Part shown: positions 46,567 through 55,018 of the stretch, in pieces | How the letters are laid out: each line of letters opens with the position of its first letter | Position numbering within the stretch: the stretch's first letter is position 1 | Source of the DNA: Alloalcanivorax xenomutans | GTDB lineage: Bacteria > Pseudomonadota > Gammaproteobacteria > Pseudomonadales > Alcanivoracaceae | Assembly: GCF_900217905.1 (NCBI RefSeq) | Contig: NZ_OBMO01000005.1 | Location: forward strand, 62,001-126,000 | Reading direction: 5' to 3' | Length of the DNA: 64,000 nt | Made by a program: the position numbers and the translations under genes | Notes under the pieces: generated by a model | What the model was told of the DNA's origin: nothing | Databases searched by the model: none | Seen by the model: the letters and a program-made list of their open reading frames with translations, nothing else

Positions 46567-47534
46567 TGGAGACTTACCTGACGGCGTTGGGCGCGGCCCT
46601 GGAGCAGCACCTTGGCGAAGCGGCGGCGCCGATGCGGGCGCTCAGCCGGGAGCGTCTGGTCGAACGCCCCCACGGGGATCTGCCGCGTTGGCTGTCGGCT
46701 CTGGAGCGGTTGCCGCCGGGACCGGCGCCCTGTGACTTTGCCCGGGATACGGTGACCATCGGCGAACCCGGCGCGGCCGGGGATACGGAGGCCCTGCACC
46801 AGGGACTTACCGGGCTGATCCCCTGGCGCAAGGGGCCCTTTTGTTTCTTTGGCGAGCACATCGACACCGAATGGCGGTCGGACTGGAAATGGCAGCGAGT
46901 GGCGCCGCATCTCAGCGACCTGCGCGGCCGGCGCGTGCTGGACGTGGGCTGCGGCAGCGGCTACCACGGATGGCGCATGATCGGCGCAGGCGCCGACTGG
47001 GTACTCGGCATCGATCCCACCATTTTGTTCCTGGTGCAGTATCTGGCGGTGCGCCGCTACGCGCCGGCGGCGCCATTCTCTTTCGCGCCATTGCGGATGG
47101 AGGAATTGCCGGCCGCTCTGGAAGCGTTCGACACGGTGTTCTCCATGGGCGTGCTGTATCACCGCCGCTCACCGTTGGATCATCTGCTGGAGTTGCGCGA
47201 TGCGCTGCGCCCCGGTGGTGAACTGGTGCTGGAAACCCTGGTGGTGGAAGGCGATGAGCGTACCGTACTGATCCCTGAAGGCCGCTATGCCGCCATGCGC
47301 AATGTGTTCTTCCTGCCCAGCACCGCCCAGTTGTCGACCTGGCTGCGGCGCAGCGGCTTCGATCAGGTGCGTTGTGTGGATGAGTGCGTCACCACCACCA
47401 ATGAGCAGCGCGCCACCAAATGGATGCGCTTTCAGTCACTGCCGGACTTCCTCGATCCGGCGGACCCGTCCCGCACCCGGGAAGGGCTGCCAGCGCCACG
47501 CCGGGCAGTGATGATCGCGCGGCGAGCCCCCTGA
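46566..47534 (+). CDS. cmoB: tRNA U34 carboxymethyltransferase CmoB
   Basis: CmoB transfers the carboxymethyl group of carboxy-SAM to 5-hydroxyuridine at position 34, giving cmo5U. The 322-residue product has [20 protein letters not shown] (family motif), the SAM loop [31 protein letters not shown] and [20 protein letters not shown]. The ATG at 46566 is chosen over an in-frame TTG at 46563. It is fused operationally to cmoA by a one-base overlap, as in E. coli. Both, with MnmC, act on wobble uridines. Confidence 0.96.
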   Translation: METYLTALGAALEQHLGEAAAPMRALSRERLVERPHGDLPRWLSALERLPPGPAPCDFARDTVTIGEPGAAGDTEALHQGLTGLIPWRKGPFCFFGEHIDTEWRSDWKWQRVAPHLSDLRGRRVLDVGCGSGYHGWRMIGAGADWVLGIDPTILFLVQYLAVRRYAPAAPFSFAPLRMEELPAALEAFDTVFSMGVLYHRRSPLDHLLELRDALRPGGELVLETLVVEGDERTVLIPEGRYAAMRNVFFLPSTAQLSTWLRRSGFDQVRCVDECVTTTNEQRATKWMRFQSLPDFLDPADPSRTREGLPAPRRAVMIARRAP

Positions 47535-47625
47535 CCGCCGCTCTCGGCCGAGCCGTCCCGGCAGCCATGCCAGCGGCGGAACACAGGAGTATCATGGCGC
47601 TATTCACACGGGGTGCGAGGTTGCC

Positions 47626-47937
47626 ATGCTGTCTGTTGTTGTCGTTGCGTTGTCCAGTTCCGCCCTGACGCTGATCGTGGTGTCTCTGTGGGGGCATTTC
47701 TATTTTCAGCCGAAGCTGCGCCGGACCCTGGAAAAGGATATGGAAAAACAGGCGCGTCAGGCCGCCGAAGTAATAGGCGAAAGCGTGGAAGCGGCGGTCA
47801 AGCGTGGCCTCGCCGATGGCTTGCGCAACCTGCCCACCCGGGAAATCCTGGAAGAAACCAGCCGCAGCCTGGCCCGCTCCGGCAGCGAGATCGTCGGCGA
47901 ACGGCTGGGGAAGTTCTTCGGCAAGAAAGAAAGATGA
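47626..47937 (+). CDS. small single-span membrane protein with amphipathic tail
   Basis: The 103-residue protein begins MLSVVVVALSSSALTLIVVS, one membrane helix near residues 4-24, followed by a charged helical tail (RRTLEKDMEKQARQAAEVIG and ESVEAAVKRGLADGLRNLP). The layout is like the 94-residue product at 50408, which also lies near the DUF445 and phasin genes. Proteins of this form occur next to phasin genes in Pseudomonas-like bacteria. No name is known to me. The gene starts 91 bases after cmoB. Confidence 0.6.
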   Translation: MLSVVVVALSSSALTLIVVSLWGHFYFQPKLRRTLEKDMEKQARQAAEVIGESVEAAVKRGLADGLRNLPTREILEETSRSLARSGSEIVGERLGKFFGKKER

Positions 47938-47940
47938 AAA

Positions 47941-48163
47941 AAGCAGGGAACAGTTAACAGGGAATAGTTAACAACGAAAAGCAAAGGGCATTGCGATTCT
48001 GCAAGGGCTGATTGCGTATCAGCAATCCGGTGCTATTGGTTACCTTTTCCTTTCAAGACAACGGAGCTGCCCTGGGTTTGGGCGCGGCCTCGTTACTTCC
48101 CGGTCACGCCTTCCGCTTTCGCGCAACTATTCACTGTGCACTGTTCACTATTAACTGCTTTTC
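47941..48163. repeat. inverted repeat pair with AACAGTTAACAG-type motifs
   Basis: The left arm (47941-47980) reads GCAGGGAACAGTTAACAGGG and AATAGTTAAC. The right arm (48121-48163) carries the same words reversed, with AACTATTCACTG, CACTGTTCACTATTAACTGC and TTTTC. Together they span a 223-base AT-rich-ended block between convergent genes. It could be a MITE-like or bidirectional terminator element; the arms are imperfect. No gene is visible between them. Confidence 0.45.
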
Positions 48164-48909
48164 TTGTTTCCCCACAGTCTTCCCAGCAGCAACGCCAGAC
48201 CCAGGCTGAGCAGGGTCAGGGACAGATAGTCGTGTGAAAGGGTTTGCCAGAGGCTGTGCCAGTCGCCTTGGACGCGCATGAAGGCGGCGCTGATCAGGCC
48301 CAGGCCGACCAGCAGAAAAGCCAGGTCCAGCCGGCGTGAGCGGCGCAATTCCAGGCGCATCTGCCGGAGCTCATCCAACAGGTCTTCCTGCAGCAGCCGC
48401 TGCTCCGCCAACTGAGTGGCCAGTTCGCCAACCTGGGTGGGCAGGGTGGCTAGGCGTTCCAGCCAGGCCGGGTCCTCCCGGCGCAGCAAGGCGAGCAGAT
48501 CGTGCAGACGCACGTGATCATCGAGCCAGTTACGGACCAGCGGCCACAGGCTGAACTCGCTGATCATTTGCTCCAGCCGCAGCAGGAGATCCTCGGGACC
48601 GGTGATGCGCAGTTCCTCGCTACTGCTGTTGGGCGCCAGCAGCCAGTGGAGCAGGGCGCCGAGAGGGGCGCGGATGCGAATATCCACCTGGCCTTCGTAG
48701 TCGGTGAGCAACTCGATGCCGTCGGCGTAAATCAGCACATACAACACCCAGCGTGGCTGATCGCCCCGCAAACGCACCACGGTGCCGTCCAACGCCGCCA
48801 GTTGATCACGGCCGCGGCTGTGAGCGGTGAGCACCTGATTGAGCAGGCTTTCCAGGGTGCCGTAAAGGAGCAGCCCGGAAAGGCCGGTGGTGGTGGGTGA
48901 AGCGGGCAT
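48151..48909 (-). CDS. SCP2/UbiJ-like protein with C-terminal membrane helices
   Basis: The 252-residue protein has an N-terminal SCP2-like lipid-binding region: GLSGLLLYGTLESLLNQVLT, then LDGTVVRLRGDQPRWVLYVL and YEGQVDIRIRAPLGALLHWL, with ELRITGPEDLLLRLEQMIS. This order matches UbiJ, the accessory factor that binds ubiquinone precursors, and related proteins. The rest differs: a coiled coil (about 155-195) and two hydrophobic helices (about 198-215 and 225-245) close the protein. UbiJ in E. coli has about 200 residues and no membrane segments. The ATG at 48909 has an AAGGACAGG ribosome site. No ubiE or ubiB lies adjacent, so a true ubiquinone role is uncertain. Confidence 0.6.
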   Translation of the reverse strand: MPASPTTTGLSGLLLYGTLESLLNQVLTAHSRGRDQLAALDGTVVRLRGDQPRWVLYVLIYADGIELLTDYEGQVDIRIRAPLGALLHWLLAPNSSSEELRITGPEDLLLRLEQMISEFSLWPLVRNWLDDHVRLHDLLALLRREDPAWLERLATLPTQVGELATQLAEQRLLQEDLLDELRQMRLELRRSRRLDLAFLLVGLGLISAAFMRVQGDWHSLWQTLSHDYLSLTLLSLGLALLLGRLWGNKKSS

Positions 48910-49184
48910 GCCTGTCCTTGTGGTGTGTACCTGGTCGCGTGAATGAAAAACCCAGCCCGAAGTATGGCCTTTTGCCGGCGGAGTTGCCAAAAATTACGCG
49001 ATGGTGGTTATCCGGGGCCACCCTCATGCTTATACTAGGCACTTTAATCAGCACATCACATTGGCTGTTTTGACTCGGTGTGGCGGTTACACAAACTGTT
49101 CGGCGCGATGCTTGATCGTTAGAGTACTCCAGACTGGCGCCTGCCGTGCCGTTGGTGACCGATGCCAGGGGAGTCTTTACCCAG

Positions 49185-50405
49185 ATGTTGGATTCTTTTT
49201 TTTCCCACCCGGACTTCTGGAAGTTATTCAGTATTCCGTTTATTGCCGGGGCGGTCGGTTGGGTCACCAACTGGGCGGCCGTGCAGATGACCTTCTATCC
49301 CCTCGAGTTCATCGGTATCCGTCCGATTTTCGGCTGGCAGGGCATCATTCCGTCCAAGGTGGAAAAGATGGCCGGCATCGTGGTGGAGAAAACCCTGCAG
49401 AAGCTCGGCAGCCTGGACGAGTTCTTCCGTGAGATGGAGCCGGAGAAAATCGCCGCCCACCTGACCAAAAGCATCCAGGCGCGGATGGAAGAATACGTCG
49501 ATGAGGTGATGACCGAGCGCAATTCCGTGCTTTGGGAGAACCTGCCACTGGTGGTGCGCCGCCGGGTTTACAGCCGTGCCAGGCGGGCCATTCCAGCGGT
49601 GATGGATAATGTGGTCGAGGACATCAGCCGCAACCTGGAAAGCCTGGTGGACATGAAGCACATGATCGTCAGCCGCATGCGCGAGGACAAGGCGCTGATG
49701 GTGCAGATGTTCAAGGAAGTGGGTGAGCCCGAGTTCCGTTTCGTCACCAATTCCGGCTTCTACTTTGGTTTTCTGTTCGGCCTGATTCAGGTGCCGGTGT
49801 TTATTTTCGTGCCTGGCAACTGGGTGTTGCCGTTGTTCGGCTTTATTGTCGGTATCGCCACCAACTGGCTGGCCCTGAACGTGATCTTCCGGCCGCTGAA
49901 CCCGGTGCGGGTGGGGCCATTCCGGGTCCAGGGGCTGTTCCTGAAACGCCAGAAGGATGTGGCGGAATCGTTTGCCCGGCTCACCACCGAAGAGCTGGTG
50001 ACGCTGCGCAATATTATGTACCAGGTGGTCAACGGACCACGTGGTGACCGCACCAAGGCGTTGATCAAGCGTCATCTCAAGCCGCTGCTCAGTGGCGGTG
50101 TGGTGCGGACCGCGGCGCAGTTGACGGTGGGGCCGGGGGGCTATGCCGACCTCAAACGCGCGGTGGAGGACAAAGCCGTGGATCTGGCGGTGGAGCCGTT
50201 CGAGGACGACAACTTCAACCGCGAGCGCAGCTCCATTATCGAGCGGCTGATGTGTGATCGCATGCAGGCGCTCAGTTCCGTGGAGTTCCAGGACCTGCTG
50301 CGTCCGGCCTTCCAGGAGGATGAGTGGATCCTGATCCTGGTCGGGGGCTTCCTCGGCGCCATGGCCGGGCTGGCGCAATTGATCTTCGTGTTTGGAGTGG
50401 CCTGA
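49185..50405 (+). CDS. DUF445 family membrane protein
   Basis: The 406-residue protein has the DUF445 plan: FIAGAVGWVTNWAAVQMTFY (N-terminal membrane helix and GW-TN-AA motif), GWQGIIPSKVEKMAGIVVEK, a helical coiled region, a repeat of the motif in the middle (GFIVGIATNWLALNVIFRPL), and a final hydrophobic helix (ILILVGGFLGAMAGLAQLIF). The ATG at 49185 has GGGGAG about 11 bases upstream; a GTG at 49146 would add 13 residues. DUF445 proteins are widespread inner-membrane proteins without known function. The next small membrane gene starts two bases after its stop. Confidence 0.85.
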   Translation: MLDSFFSHPDFWKLFSIPFIAGAVGWVTNWAAVQMTFYPLEFIGIRPIFGWQGIIPSKVEKMAGIVVEKTLQKLGSLDEFFREMEPEKIAAHLTKSIQARMEEYVDEVMTERNSVLWENLPLVVRRRVYSRARRAIPAVMDNVVEDISRNLESLVDMKHMIVSRMREDKALMVQMFKEVGEPEFRFVTNSGFYFGFLFGLIQVPVFIFVPGNWVLPLFGFIVGIATNWLALNVIFRPLNPVRVGPFRVQGLFLKRQKDVAESFARLTTEELVTLRNIMYQVVNGPRGDRTKALIKRHLKPLLSGGVVRTAAQLTVGPGGYADLKRAVEDKAVDLAVEPFEDDNFNRERSSIIERLMCDRMQALSSVEFQDLLRPAFQEDEWILILVGGFLGAMAGLAQLIFVFGVA

Positions 50406-50407
50406 CC

Positions 50408-50692
50408 ATGGCATCCCTGAGCCTGACCCCGGCAACCCTGGCCATGCTGTTGGTGGGCTGCGCCCTGATCTCCTCCCTGATCACTCTGAGCGTGGTGGGG
50501 CTGGCGGTGAAGTTCCGTCTCTGGCCGGCTCTGGAGCGCCATATCGACCAGCGCCTGGAGCTGGCGGCGGATCGCCTGGAAGAGCGCTTGCGTCGTCGTG
50601 TCAGCGGGCTGGCCAAGGACCTGGCCCGGGGCGTCGGTGGCCTGGTGGTGGGGCGTCGCGGCCGGGAAGACGACACCGACCCGGAAGCCTGA
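50408..50692 (+). CDS. small membrane protein linked to the DUF445 gene
   Basis: This is a 94-residue protein with one N-terminal membrane helix (ATLAMLLVGCALISSLITL) and a basic helical tail (RLEERLRRRVSGLAKDLARG). It resembles the 103-residue protein at 47626. The ATG at 50408 is two bases after the DUF445 stop, so the two are likely co-translated. A phasin gene follows 120 bases later. Function unknown. Confidence 0.65.
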   Translation: MASLSLTPATLAMLLVGCALISSLITLSVVGLAVKFRLWPALERHIDQRLELAADRLEERLRRRVSGLAKDLARGVGGLVVGRRGREDDTDPEA

Positions 50693-50812
50693 GGCCAGCC
50701 GGCTGTAGGACAATTCCCCCCATCTTTCCAAGTGCTTTCCCTTATACTGTAGGGCGTTTTTCACAGCGCGCCGGCGATGACCAGGACGGCGCCCGCTTTC
50801 GGGAGAAGCATC

Positions 50813-51262
50813 ATGTCCGATCAATCCAAGGACAATAACCAGGATAAAAAAGACGAACGCGGCCCTTTGCGCACCCTCACCGGTGCCTCCCGGGACCTGC
50901 GTAAGTACACCCACCAGATCTGGCTGGCGGGGCTTGGCGCTTTTGCCCGCGCGGAGGAAGAGGGCAGTGGTTTCTTCGACGCGCTGGTGGAAGCCGGCCG
51001 CCAGGTGGAAAAGCACACCCGCGAGAAAGCCCCGCGGGTGGAGGACATAAAGGAACGGGTTCGTCATCACACTGGCGAGACCATGGACCGCATGGAAAAA
51101 GCTTTCGATGACCGCCTGAGTAAGGCGTTGTCACGGTTGGGTATCCCCAACAAGCGGGAGGTGGAGGCGCTGCAACGCCGGGTCCAGGAGTTGACCGATG
51201 CCCTGGAAAGGATGGAGGACGAGGAGTCGGAGCCCGAATCCAAACCCCGGGACCCGGAATAA
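50813..51262 (+). CDS. phasin family protein (polyhydroxyalkanoate granule-associated)
   Basis: The 149-residue, hydrophilic protein carries the phasin motif RKYTHQIWLAGLGAFARAEEEGSGFF-type region (cut here as RKYTHQIWLAGLGAFARAEE) near residues 30-50, then charged helices (KHTREKAPRVEDIKERVRHH) and a C-terminal coiled coil ELTDALERMEDEESEPES. Phasins coat polyhydroxyalkanoate granules or act as stress-related chaperones in Pseudomonas-like species. The ATG at 50813 has GGGAGAAG upstream. No PHA synthase lies in the window, so storage polymer use is not shown. The gene ends where a long AT-rich gap starts. Confidence 0.85.
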   Translation: MSDQSKDNNQDKKDERGPLRTLTGASRDLRKYTHQIWLAGLGAFARAEEEGSGFFDALVEAGRQVEKHTREKAPRVEDIKERVRHHTGETMDRMEKAFDDRLSKALSRLGIPNKREVEALQRRVQELTDALERMEDEESEPESKPRDPE

Positions 51263-51374
51263 ATCGTGCTCCGTTTCCGTGGGATGCTGCCTTGGCAGCG
51301 AATCGACGTGTAAATCGGCTGCCCCACGACTCTGGGACAGCCGCGCCCTTGCTTTTCCCCTGCCTATTGCCAGC

Positions 51375-51896
51375 TTATTCACAAAGTTATCCACAGATTC
51401 GTCCGGCGTGCTCCACAGGGGCGCATCGGACTATGAAAAATAACGCTATTCATCCACAGGAATGACCTGGAACAGGGCAGAAGGCCAAAATCCGGACCTT
51501 GGCGTCTGTTCACTATTGACATCGACAAATCGGCCCGAAACTGTGCACAGCACCTGGTGGGATGTGAAAGTCGGTAACAAAACTTCCCAAAAGGTCTAAA
51601 TCGCTTAAAGTTGATTCCGTAACTTATTGAAAAACAAAGATTTTCTTTAATTGGTCAAAAAAACGTCAAATTGCGCAATCTCCCCTTATTAAGCCGTCAT
51701 GGCTTGTTTTCCTCACTTTCTCAACAGGGTTATCCACAGGAACTGTGGAAAACCGGCATGACCGTTCCAGGTCCCGGATTTTCCTTCCGTCAGTACGGTC
51801 AAAATCACACCAATGAACAGGTACCGGCGTACTGTCTGGGATGTGAGTCTTCTCGCACCGGTTATACACTGGTTTATCCACAGAAGCTGTGGGTAA
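51375..51896. other. AT-rich intergenic region with a DnaA-box cluster (oriC-like)
   Basis: This region makes up most of the 636-base gap between the phasin and the Tat dehydrogenase genes. It holds four consensus DnaA boxes on the plus strand: TTATTCACA at 51375-51383 and TTATCCACA at 51387-51395, 51730-51738 and 51874-51882. It also has TTTTCCACA on the minus strand at 51744-51752. Near matches are at 51450 (TCATCCACA), 51862 (TTATACACT) and 51888 (TTACCCACA, minus). Between the two outer groups lies an AT-rich stretch at about 51580-51690. No gene is seen here. The pattern suggests a replication-initiator binding region; whether it is oriC, a titration site or something else is not settled. 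Confidence 0.6.
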
Positions 51897-51898
51897 CC

Positions 51899-52801
51899 TC
51901 AGGCGAAGCCGCTCAGCAATCCCCCGTCCACCAGGAATGAGGTGCCAGTGACATAGGACGCGTCATCGGAAGCCAGCCAGACCGCGACCTTGGCCACCTC
52001 TTCCGCCGATGCAACGCGGCGCACCCCGCGAACCAGCTGGTTGGCCCGTGCCACCGCTTCCGGGTTGCTGCCGGTGGCACGCCGGAACATGGGGGTATCG
52101 GTTATGCCCGGGGCCACCACGCAGGCGCGCAGGCCCTGATCGGCGTAGTCGAGTGTGGCGCTTTGCGCGAGAGCTTCCAGGGCGGCCTTGCTACTGGCGT
52201 ACGCGGCGCCGCCCGGGCGGGTGGCGTAGGCGTGCTGGGAGGAGGTGATGACAATGCGTCCCGCACCGCTCTCCAGCAGCGGCGGGATCTGGTATTTCAT
52301 AGCCAGGAACACGCCGCGCAGATTGGTGTGGTGAATATGCTCCCAATCCTCCAGCGTCAATTGGTGCAGCGGTTTGAACAACACCTCGCCAGCGTTGTTG
52401 TAGCCCACGTCCAGACGCCCGTGGTGATCCAGTGTTTTATCGATAAAGGCGCGCACCTGCTCCGGCCGGGTGACGTCCGCTTCTATATACAGAGCCTGGC
52501 CGCCTTGTCGGGTGATCTCTTCTTGCACCTGCCGGCCCAGTGCGGTGCGCCGGCCGCAGAAGGTGACCCGGGCGCCTTCGGCGGCGAACAGGCGGGCGGC
52601 GGCGGCACCGATGCCCGAGGTGGCGCCGGTGATGGCAACGACCTTGCCGTGGAAGCGGCCTGGCGGGCGCGGCGGCGCGGGGGACGATTCCGCCTGGGCG
52701 GGGCTGGCGGAGAGGGTGGTGGACAGGAGGGTGGAGGGCGCGGCGCTGGCCGCCAGTCCGGTGGCTCCCAGCTTGAGAAAACGGCGACGATCCGGGGTCA
52801 T
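51899..52801 (-). CDS. short-chain dehydrogenase/reductase with Tat signal
   Basis: The 300-residue protein begins with a twin-arginine signal (MTPDRRRFLKLGATGLAASA) and continues with a classical SDR domain: nucleotide-binding GATSGIG, NNAGEV, catalytic SSQHAYATRPGGAAYASSKA with Ser-Tyr-Lys, and the C-terminal SYVTGTSFLVDGGL. It probably works in the periplasm or its signal is uncleaved; cofactor supply there is an open question. The start at 52801 is chosen for the RRRFLK motif; an upstream ATG at 52882 would add 27 residues. It is divergent from a LysR regulator with a palindrome between them. Confidence 0.8.
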   Translation of the reverse strand: MTPDRRRFLKLGATGLAASAAPSTLLSTTLSASPAQAESSPAPPRPPGRFHGKVVAITGATSGIGAAAARLFAAEGARVTFCGRRTALGRQVQEEITRQGGQALYIEADVTRPEQVRAFIDKTLDHHGRLDVGYNNAGEVLFKPLHQLTLEDWEHIHHTNLRGVFLAMKYQIPPLLESGAGRIVITSSQHAYATRPGGAAYASSKAALEALAQSATLDYADQGLRACVVAPGITDTPMFRRATGSNPEAVARANQLVRGVRRVASAEEVAKVAVWLASDDASYVTGTSFLVDGGLLSGFA

Positions 52802-52890
52802 GAGTTCAATGCCTTCGCGGTGGAATAGGGTGGCCTCCACCTTGCCGTCCGACAACCTGGGGATAAATGGGACTGGTCGCATGGTATTTT

Positions 52891-52903
52891 TGACTCCGAG
52901 TCA
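52891..52903. promoter_or_regulatory. palindromic operator candidate between SDR and LysR genes
   Basis: TGACTCCGAGTCA is a palindrome apart from its middle base and lies in the divergent intergenic region, 29 bases ahead of the LysR start. Next to it are ATTAATGCATGC words. LysR regulators commonly bind here and control the divergent gene. Confidence 0.45.
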
Positions 52904-52931
52904 TTAATGCATGCTTGGCAAGGCGGTCCTC

Positions 52932-53876
52932 ATGTCCCTGGAAACCACGGAAATCAGTGTCTTTGTCAGTGTCGTCAAACTGGGCAGTTTTGCCCGTGCC
53001 GCGCAGGAGCACGGCATGACCCCTTCCGGAGTCAGCCGTGTGGTATCCCGCCTGGAGGAGCGGTTGGCGGTGCGCTTGTTGCAGCGGTCCACCCGGCGGT
53101 TGTCGCTGACCGAATCCGGTGCCGTGTTGTTCCGGCGCGGCCAGCGTGTTCTGCAAGAACTGCAACAGACGGAAAGCGAGGTCACCGCCGCCAGCCGGCA
53201 TCCAAAGGGCGTTATTCGTGTCAACGCACCGGTGGTGTTCGGGCGGCAGCACATCGTGCCGTTGCTGAAACCGCTGCGTGATCGCTATCCGGAGCTGTCG
53301 ATTGAATTGGAATTGAGTGATCGCTTCATCGATCTCATAGACGGCGGCGTGGACCTGGCCATTCGCATCGGCGCACTGGAGGATTACCGTCTGGTGGCCC
53401 GCCGGCTGTGCGCCAACCGACGGTTGCTGGTGGCCAGCCCGGCCTATATTCGCCGCCATGGCGTGCCCCGTGAGCCGAAGGAACTGAGCGATCACCAGTG
53501 CCTGATCTTCACCGCGCTGGAGAAGCCGCGCCATTGGCGGCTGCAGGGGCCCGAGGGCACGGTGTCGGTACCGGTGGCGGGGCCCGTGGTCTGTAATAAC
53601 GGCGAGGTGCTGACCGAGGCCGCCAAGGCCGGCTTGGGCATCGCCATGGGGGTGACGTTCTCGATCGCCGATGCGTTGCTCTCCGGTGATCTGGTGCGGG
53701 TCTTGCCGGAGTACGAATTCGAGCCCTCGGCGGTGCATGCGGTTTACCCGTCGGCGCGGCAACTGTCGCGCAAGGTGCGGGCGGTGGTGGACTTCCTGGC
53801 CGAATCCTTGCCCGGGCCGCCGTCCTGGGATCTGGCGTTGCGCGGCAAGGTGGTGGGGTTCGAGCCGGCGCCCTGA
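52932..53876 (+). CDS. LysR family transcriptional regulator
   Basis: The 314-residue protein has an N-terminal helix-turn-helix (about 5-60: ISVFVSVVKLGSFARAAQEH, PSGVSRVVSRLEERLAVRLL) and a ligand-binding domain (about 90-300). It belongs to the CrgA/AphB-like branch with RLSLTESGAVLFRRGQRVLQ. The ATG at 52932 is preferred over one at 52911 because the HTH starts right after MSLETTE. It probably controls the divergent Tat-type dehydrogenase; the ligand is unknown. Its 3' side is followed by a foldback repeat. Confidence 0.9.
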   Translation: MSLETTEISVFVSVVKLGSFARAAQEHGMTPSGVSRVVSRLEERLAVRLLQRSTRRLSLTESGAVLFRRGQRVLQELQQTESEVTAASRHPKGVIRVNAPVVFGRQHIVPLLKPLRDRYPELSIELELSDRFIDLIDGGVDLAIRIGALEDYRLVARRLCANRRLLVASPAYIRRHGVPREPKELSDHQCLIFTALEKPRHWRLQGPEGTVSVPVAGPVVCNNGEVLTEAAKAGLGIAMGVTFSIADALLSGDLVRVLPEYEFEPSAVHAVYPSARQLSRKVRAVVDFLAESLPGPPSWDLALRGKVVGFEPAP

Positions 53877-53919
53877 TCTGTGGGGCGGCAAGGATACGAA
53901 TCAAGCTGCCTGTTGCCAG

Positions 53920-54035
53920 GTGGGGAGAGTCGACGGGCAGCGTTCCAGGACACGCTGCAAGCACATCCATGTGGGCTCGGGTTTGGCCTTCCCTGGCCAA
54001 ACACGGTCCTGGAACACTGCCCGCCGACTCTCCAC
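53920..54035. repeat. 116-base foldback element
   Basis: The outer arms of about 30 bases (GGGCAGCGTTCCAGGAC on the left; GTCCTGGAACACTGCCCGCC on the right) match with three mismatches. Inside is a second palindrome, GTTTGGCC TTCCCT GGCCAAAC (53981-54002). It occupies the 347-base gap between LysR and the decarboxylase gene; nothing else is visible there except a small GAGCCTCCGG-containing hairpin near 54128. Confidence 0.7.
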
Positions 54036-54223
54036 GAGCTCTGAAACCGCCTGCTTCGACTCACCTCCCGGGCTACGCGGCGGTATAGGGAGCGACAGTG
54101 GCCCATGAGCCGCGAGCTGTAGGATTGATGAGCCTCCGGCAAGAATGCCTTGAGGCACCGGGGCTGTTTCATGCTTCCGCCGCCGCCTAGTCTGGGGGGC
54201 TCATGAACCTCGAGGAGAAACGG

Positions 54224-55015
54224 ATGAGAAAAGCGGCGGGCATTTTTCTACTGTCGATAGGGTTGGCAGCGGGCGCCCGGGCGGAATTGGCGCCGGTAGA
54301 TCTGGTCTATCAGTTGGCGCCGACCACCGCGTTGAGCGCCGGTGTCCTGGAGGGCGGCACTCGCTTCAGCCGGATGCTGGCATTGGGGGACTTTGGCCTC
54401 GGTGCTCTTAGCCCGGTGGACGGCGAGATTATCGTGCTGGGTGGCAAGGCCTACCAGGCCGACCTGGAAGGCCGTATCAGGGCCGTGTCGGATCAGGAGC
54501 AAACCCCGTTTCTGACGGTGAAGCGGTTTACCCGGGATCAGCGTTTCACTTTGTCGCAAGTGCGGGGAATGGCGCACCTGGCCCGTGCTCTGGACGCCCG
54601 GCTGCCATCGGCCAACGGCGTTTACGCCGTGCGGCTGGACGGGCGTTTCCAAGCTCTGAAATTACGCAGCGTGCCCCGGCAAAAGCCGCCGTATCGGCCC
54701 ATTGATCAGGTGGTGGCCGAGCAGAACGTGTATGAGCTGGCTGATGTGACGGGTACTCTGGTGGGGTTCCGGTTACCGGATTACCTGGCCGCGGTCAGCG
54801 GTGCCGGCTATCACTTTCACTTCATTGACCAGGAGCGACGTCGGGGCGGTCATCTACTGGACTTGCGTGGTGAAGACCTGACCGTGTCCGTGGACCGTGG
54901 GGCCGGGGTGGCGCTGTTGTTGCCGGAAGACGAGGCCTTCGACGATGCCGACTTGCGCCTGGATTCACAAAGCACGGCCCGCTTTCAGCGGGCCGTGCGA
55001 GGGGAGGTGGAGTAG
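54224..55015 (+). CDS. budA: alpha-acetolactate decarboxylase (exported)
   Basis: The enzyme turns (S)-2-acetolactate into acetoin and CO2 at a zinc site. The 263-residue protein has a signal peptide (GIFLLSIGLAAGARA) and the family's late motif HFHFIDQERRRGGHLLD with zinc histidines, plus the earlier NGVYAVRLDGRF and QTPFLTVKRF. The ATG at 54224 has GAGGAGAAACGG just upstream. Export is known for some BudA/AldC relatives. No acetolactate synthase or butanediol dehydrogenase is adjacent, so the pathway role is unclear. It is convergent with the TRAP gene, three bases apart. Confidence 0.87.
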   Translation: MRKAAGIFLLSIGLAAGARAELAPVDLVYQLAPTTALSAGVLEGGTRFSRMLALGDFGLGALSPVDGEIIVLGGKAYQADLEGRIRAVSDQEQTPFLTVKRFTRDQRFTLSQVRGMAHLARALDARLPSANGVYAVRLDGRFQALKLRSVPRQKPPYRPIDQVVAEQNVYELADVTGTLVGFRLPDYLAAVSGAGYHFHFIDQERRRGGHLLDLRGEDLTVSVDRGAGVALLLPEDEAFDDADLRLDSQSTARFQRAVRGEVE

Positions 55016-55018
55016 CGC

